The notes under the pieces: model-generated | Told to the model about the DNA's origin: nothing | What the model saw: only the letters and a program-made list of their open reading frames with translations | Database searches by the model: none | In this document: in pieces, positions 49,296-51,782 of the stretch | Layout: every line of letters begins with the position of its first letter | Numbering within the stretch: the first letter of the stretch is position 1 | Assembly (NCBI GenBank): GCA_015058945.1 | Contig: SVBF01000003.1 | Span: 1 to 51,782 of the forward strand | Direction: 5' to 3' | Length of the DNA stretch: 51,782 nucleotides | From: Erysipelotrichaceae bacterium | GTDB taxonomy: Bacteria > Bacillota_I > Bacilli_A > RFN20 > CAG-826 | Translations under genes and position numbers: made by a program

Positions 49296-49787
49296 TTAGT
49301 AGGCGAACATGTGAAACAAGACGTCCCCGTGGATCATCCCCTTACGCATCTCGAAGGAGATTTTGCCAATGGATTCGATGAAACCCTCCTCTTTTCGTCC
49401 GTTTACGGGAACGGAAAAAGCGATGTAAAGCAGTTTCTTATGATCACGAAGTTCCACGACCGTCGAGCTATGCGCTTGCCCGCGCATATAGTCCACGATG
49501 GCTTGTTCGAATTTGGGCGAGCTTCGGCCCCAGGCGTTCTTCTCCTCGGGGAAAACGCGGTCATAGGCTTCCATCAAAGGCCCTGGAAGCGGGCTATAGG
49601 GAATGAAGAATTCCGCGCGGATAGAACCGAGGAAAGACGAATAAGAGAGATGGATCTCGACCTTCTTGTCCCCCATCGGATAAAAGGCCGCGACGGTGAG
49701 CCCGGATAGTTTCTTCTTAAAGGCCCCGATGCCGAGTCCCTTGGATTTCAATAGATCAAATGCTCTTTGATAAGGCTGCTTCTTCAT
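49296..49787 (-). CDS. Unknown cytoplasmic protein
   Basis: 163 residues with AGGACC before the ATG. Mixed alpha/beta, without signal or membrane segments: KVEIHLSYSSFLGSIRAEFF, PLPGPLMEAYDRVFPEEKNA, LLYIAFSVPVNGRKEEGF. I do not recognise it. It lies upstream of the peroxidase operon on the same strand, but about 80 bases and a separate promoter intervene. An inverted repeat TCCTAT-TTAT-ATAGGA (49794-49809) just upstream of the start may be an operator. Confidence 0.6.
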   Translation of the reverse strand: MKKQPYQRAFDLLKSKGLGIGAFKKKLSGLTVAAFYPMGDKKVEIHLSYSSFLGSIRAEFFIPYSPLPGPLMEAYDRVFPEEKNAWGRSSPKFEQAIVDYMRGQAHSSTVVELRDHKKLLYIAFSVPVNGRKEEGFIESIGKISFEMRKGMIHGDVLFHMFAY

Positions 49788-49849
49788 GGTTGGTCCTATT
49801 TATATAGGATAAGGCAGCCCGCGCCTTTTCATAGGCGCAATTCTAGTCA

Positions 49850-49885
49850 CATAAAGAAAAACTTTGACGGGAATCCCATCAAAGT
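49850..49885 (-). terminator. Terminator of the tRNA transcript
   Basis: On the minus strand ACTTTGA and TCAAAGT (complement 49861-49885) enclose a smaller GGGATTCCC hairpin, followed by TTTTTCTTT. Confidence 0.8.
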
Positions 49886-49897
49886 CATTACGCAATG

Positions 49898-49974
49898 TGG
49901 TGGCCCAAGCCGGACTTGAACCGGCGACACACGGATTTTCAGTCCGTTGCTACTACCAACTGAGCTACCGGGCC
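49898..49974 (-). tRNA. tRNA-Phe (GAA)
   Basis: Cloverleaf on the minus strand: acceptor GGCCCGG pairing with TTGGGCC, D-arm AGCTCAGTTGGTAG, anticodon loop CTGAAAA with GAA (complement 49938-49940), T-loop GTTCAAG, discriminator A and encoded CCA. It follows tRNA-Asp by eight bases in one transcript. Confidence 0.95.
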
Positions 49975-49982
49975 ACAACGCT

Positions 49983-50059
49983 TGGCGGACCATACGAGAT
50001 TCGAACTCGTGATCTCTTCCGTGACAGGGAAGCATGTTAGGCCGCTACACCAATGGTCC
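49983..50059 (-). tRNA. tRNA-Asp (GTC)
   Basis: Minus strand: acceptor GGACCAT with ATGGTCC, anticodon loop CTGTCAC with GTC (complement 50023-50025), T-loop GTTCGAA, discriminator G and encoded CCA. First of the tRNA pair. Confidence 0.95.
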
Positions 50060-50071
50060 AAGCGCTTGCAT

Positions 50072-50100
50072 ATTATGGGCAATGTCTTTGCAATATTCAA
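50072..50100 (-). promoter_or_regulatory. Promoter of the tRNA-Asp/tRNA-Phe pair
   Basis: Minus strand -35 TTGAAT (complement 50095-50100), 17-base spacer, -10 CATAAT (50072-50077). Confidence 0.7.
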
Positions 50101-50140
50101 GGGATTATTTATCTTTTGACCACTACCCTTTATCAAAGAT

Positions 50141-50294
50141 AAAAAAGCCAAGAGGCTCTTGTTTCCTTTCCTATCTCTAAGAAAGTGGGTACCTTGGTCC
50201 GCCTTTAGGATTCTCCGACGAGGGAGCGTTCAACACGGGCCTCTCCAGTCAGGTTCCCTTAAAAACGATGTAGGGAAGCGTTATACCTCTTGAC
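50141..50294 (-). ncRNA. Structured small RNA, possibly 6S RNA
   Basis: About 154 nt between a promoter (50301-50330) and a T-run (complement 50141-50146). The 5' end CAAGAGG can pair with CCTCTTG at the 3' end, closing the molecule. Inside are the hairpin TTCCCT/AGGGAA with a 12-base loop, an apical CTCC-CTCGTC-GGAG stem, and a segment GAGAATCCTAAAGGC that recalls the GAGAAGCCTTAAAAC side of the 6S central bubble. The 3' AAGAGCC-TCTT-GGCTTTTTT also works as a terminator. Size, closing stem and single-gene promoter suit 6S RNA, but I could not fold it fully. No coding frame fits. Confidence 0.45.
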
Positions 50295-50300
50295 GCCTCT

Positions 50301-50330
50301 ATTGTAAGCGAATGTCCCCTACCGAATCAA
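50301..50330 (-). promoter_or_regulatory. Promoter of the small RNA
   Basis: Minus strand -35 TTGATT (complement 50325-50330), 18-base spacer, -10 TACAAT (50301-50306); the start would be near 50294. Confidence 0.65.
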
Positions 50331-50350
50331 ATCGGCTCCTTTGGACAGCG

Positions 50351-50382
50351 TCAAAGAAAAGGCCGAGGATTGCCTCGGCCTT
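50351..50382 (-). terminator. Rho-independent terminator of the rubrerythrin gene
   Basis: Minus strand AAGGCCGAGG, four-base loop, CCTCGGCCTT (complement 50359-50382), then TTCTTTGA. The stem is ten perfect pairs. Confidence 0.9.
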
Positions 50383-50395
50383 GGTCAAATCAAGA

Positions 50396-50935
50396 TTAAT
50401 AATTCTTGGCTTCGAGTTCGAAGTAGGACTTCGGATGCTTGCACACCGGGCAGAGCTCAGGGGCGTATTTGCCGACGACGATGTGGCCGCAGTTACGGCA
50501 TTTCCACACCGCGACGTCCGGAGCGACGAAGACCACGCCGCCTTTGACGTTCTCGAGGAGCTTCTTATAACGCTCTTCGTGGTGCTTCTCGATCTCGCCG
50601 ACCATGCGGAACTTCATGGCGATTTCCTTGAAGCCCTCCTTCTCGGCGATCTCGGCGAACTTCGGATACATGTCGGTCCATTCGTCGTTTTCGCCCGCGG
50701 CCGCGGCCTGGAGATTCTCGGCGGTGCCGGGGATTTCGCCACCGCAGAGGTATTTGAACCAGAGCTTGGCGTGTTCCTTCTCGTTCTCGGCGGTCTCTAA
50801 GAAGATCGCGGCGATTTGCTCATAGCCTTCCTTTTTGGCTTTCGAGGCGAAATAGGTGTATTTGTTGCGGGCTTGGGATTCACCGGCGAAGGCCGCCTGC
50901 AGGCACTTCTCGGTTTCAGAACCTTTCAATTCCAT
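50396..50935 (-). CDS. Rubrerythrin
   Basis: 179 residues with AAAGGA ahead of the ATG. The N-terminal ferritin-like di-iron domain has [32 protein letters not shown] and [10 protein letters not shown]. The C-terminal rubredoxin-like domain has CRNCG and CPVC (about 145-165). It reduces hydrogen peroxide in anaerobes using electrons from rubredoxin or NADH systems. Together with the peroxidase-ohrR operon nearby it points to an anaerobic or microaerophilic host facing peroxide. Confidence 0.95.
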   Translation of the reverse strand: MELKGSETEKCLQAAFAGESQARNKYTYFASKAKKEGYEQIAAIFLETAENEKEHAKLWFKYLCGGEIPGTAENLQAAAAGENDEWTDMYPKFAEIAEKEGFKEIAMKFRMVGEIEKHHEERYKKLLENVKGGVVFVAPDVAVWKCRNCGHIVVGKYAPELCPVCKHPKSYFELEAKNY

Positions 50936-51015
50936 GGGATATGTCCTTTCATTTCCTTGATTATAGGTCCGACGCGGTCTTTGGGCAAAGCCAAAGCGCG
51001 GCGATTTTGTCTCTT

Positions 51016-51696
51016 CTAACGCGCGTTTTCTTCGCGCAGGTGCCTAAGCGCGTCCATTAGGTCCTCGGCGAAGTACTCTGAGGCCTCCATATGTAACGCC
51101 TTCCCCTTCGATGTATGGGGGTCATAAACCGCCATCGTCGCATAGCCGGAGGCGCTCGCGTTCCGAATCGGGTCAAGCGTATCCTCAAGGACCAAGGTCT
51201 CCGCGGGGGAATAACCCAGCTTCTTGCAGATCAGGTCATACATCGCGGAAGTCTTCTTGCCGTTATGGACGTCGGTTTCGTCCGCGAAGCAATCGAAATA
51301 TCCCGCGATGCCAAGGCGCTGGATGCACGGACGATATAGTTCTGGTGAATTGGAGGTCGCCACGGCGAGTTTCAATCCGAGGGAACGACAATAATCGAGG
51401 ATTTCCTTCGCCCCGGGTTTTAACGGGAGGCGCTTCTCGTATTCTTCCTGCGATAGCTCGTTCCATTCCCGCATGATCTCGTCCTCGTTAAGCGTGGGAA
51501 CATAATGTTCGCGCGTATAGGTCGCGCCGCGACGGAGTCCGAGGACCGCGATCTCTTCGCCATAACCTTCGGGGACTTCCATGCCATGATGAGAAAAGAA
51601 AATCCTGTCGATGTCGCCCCAAATGCCGGTCGAATCCAAAAGCGTCCCGTCGAGGTCGAAGATCACCAACGCGATGTCGTGGCCGTGGTAACGCAT
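51016..51696 (-). CDS. HAD-superfamily phosphatase, beta-phosphoglucomutase-like
   Basis: 226 residues. Motif [15 protein letters not shown] with the nucleophile Asp, a helical cap (about 20-90), motif II VATSNSP, Lys in [11 protein letters not shown], and motif [23 protein letters not shown]. The group includes phosphoglycolate phosphatases and beta-phosphoglucomutases; the substrate cannot be told. The ATG overlaps the TAA stop of the gene upstream (TAATG), so they are translated together. Confidence 0.88.
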   Translation of the reverse strand: MRYHGHDIALVIFDLDGTLLDSTGIWGDIDRIFFSHHGMEVPEGYGEEIAVLGLRRGATYTREHYVPTLNEDEIMREWNELSQEEYEKRLPLKPGAKEILDYCRSLGLKLAVATSNSPELYRPCIQRLGIAGYFDCFADETDVHNGKKTSAMYDLICKKLGYSPAETLVLEDTLDPIRNASASGYATMAVYDPHTSKGKALHMEASEYFAEDLMDALRHLREENAR

Positions 51697-51782
51697 TATT
51701 TTCGGGCGGCTAAGGCGGCGTTCATATACGCCGGGTTATCGGTGACTTCCTCTTGGACGTTGATGAAGTCGGGTAAGAGCAA
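51696..51782 (-). CDS. C-terminal end of an unidentified protein
   Basis: The last 28 codons before the TAA read ...LPDFINVQEEVTDNPAYMNA followed by ALAARK. The frame is open to the window edge, and its stop overlaps the HAD gene start by one base. The piece is too short to assign. Confidence 0.5.
   Translation of the reverse strand: MLLPDFINVQEEVTDNPAYMNAALAARK

Noticed and set aside
1..51782. TGA read as tryptophan, as in some mollicutes
   Set aside because: TGA is the natural stop at 100-102, 8290-8292, 23779-23781, 36714-36716 and 48322-48324, in genes with complete domains and coupled neighbours.

Overview
The window is a piece of a chromosome from a member of the Bacillota, class Bacilli or a close relative. 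The evidence is a DnaI helicase loader beside a DnaB/DnaD-type initiation protein, a dnaE-polA-mutM-coaE block, an OhrR-type regulator and Gram-positive style lipoproteins. An uncultured gut or rumen lineage near the Erysipelotrichales/Acholeplasmatales would fit, but the sequence cannot fix the taxon. TGA ends several genes, so the standard bacterial code applies. The genes are GC-moderate, unlike classical AT-rich mollicutes. Many free-standing genes lack a Shine-Dalgarno sequence and instead carry a -10 box 6-11 nt before the ATG, which suggests leaderless or near-leaderless mRNAs. Operon-internal and accessory genes have good Shine-Dalgarno sequences.

Region by region. 1-2 kb: lipoprotein start, SpoU-type rRNA methyltransferase, YgjP-like metallopeptidase, and a ribbon-helix-helix-like protein behind an 18-bp palindrome. 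2-7.2 kb: a DUF523 protein, two small membrane proteins, an MsmX/UgpC-type sugar-importer ATPase, a PucR-type regulator and a GH13 alpha-glucosidase. 7.2-11.7 kb: a 1018-residue lipoprotein with collagen-like, Ig-like and InlB-type repeats on the minus strand. Facing it is a 5'-truncated, differently ended C-terminal copy, and a YefM-YoeB toxin-antitoxin pair lies between them. 12-15.7 kb: a heterodimeric ABC exporter. 15.9-23 kb: a small winged-helix-like protein, class II aldolase, membrane-anchored endonuclease I, CBS protein, membrane EAL protein and a CDF metal transporter.

23-25.7 kb is an accessory island on the minus strand: an unknown gene, an 11-codon leader ORF, a DUF4417 gene, a BECR-type RNase-toxin-like gene and an overlapping acidic gene that could be its immunity protein. 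An AT-rich stretch with 10-bp tandem repeats precedes it. 25.7-33.8 kb: glgB-glgP glycogen operon with dUTPase and a membrane protein, then a soluble PAS-EAL protein. 34-37.8 kb: ackA, DHH phosphoesterase, flavin-reductase-like protein and an alpha/beta hydrolase. 37.9-47 kb is replication and repair: dnaE, polA and a mutM-coaE fusion, converging on dnaI and dnaB. 47-51.8 kb: a glutathione peroxidase-ohrR-CDF operon with an OhrR-like operator, tRNA-Asp and tRNA-Phe, a structured RNA resembling 6S RNA, rubrerythrin and a HAD phosphatase.

The most interesting signals are the possible invertible C-terminal cassette of the surface lipoprotein, the toxin/immunity-like DUF4417 island, the leaderless promoter pattern, and odd versions of core proteins (Arg in the DnaI Walker A motif, MutM-CoaE fusion, appended charged tails).
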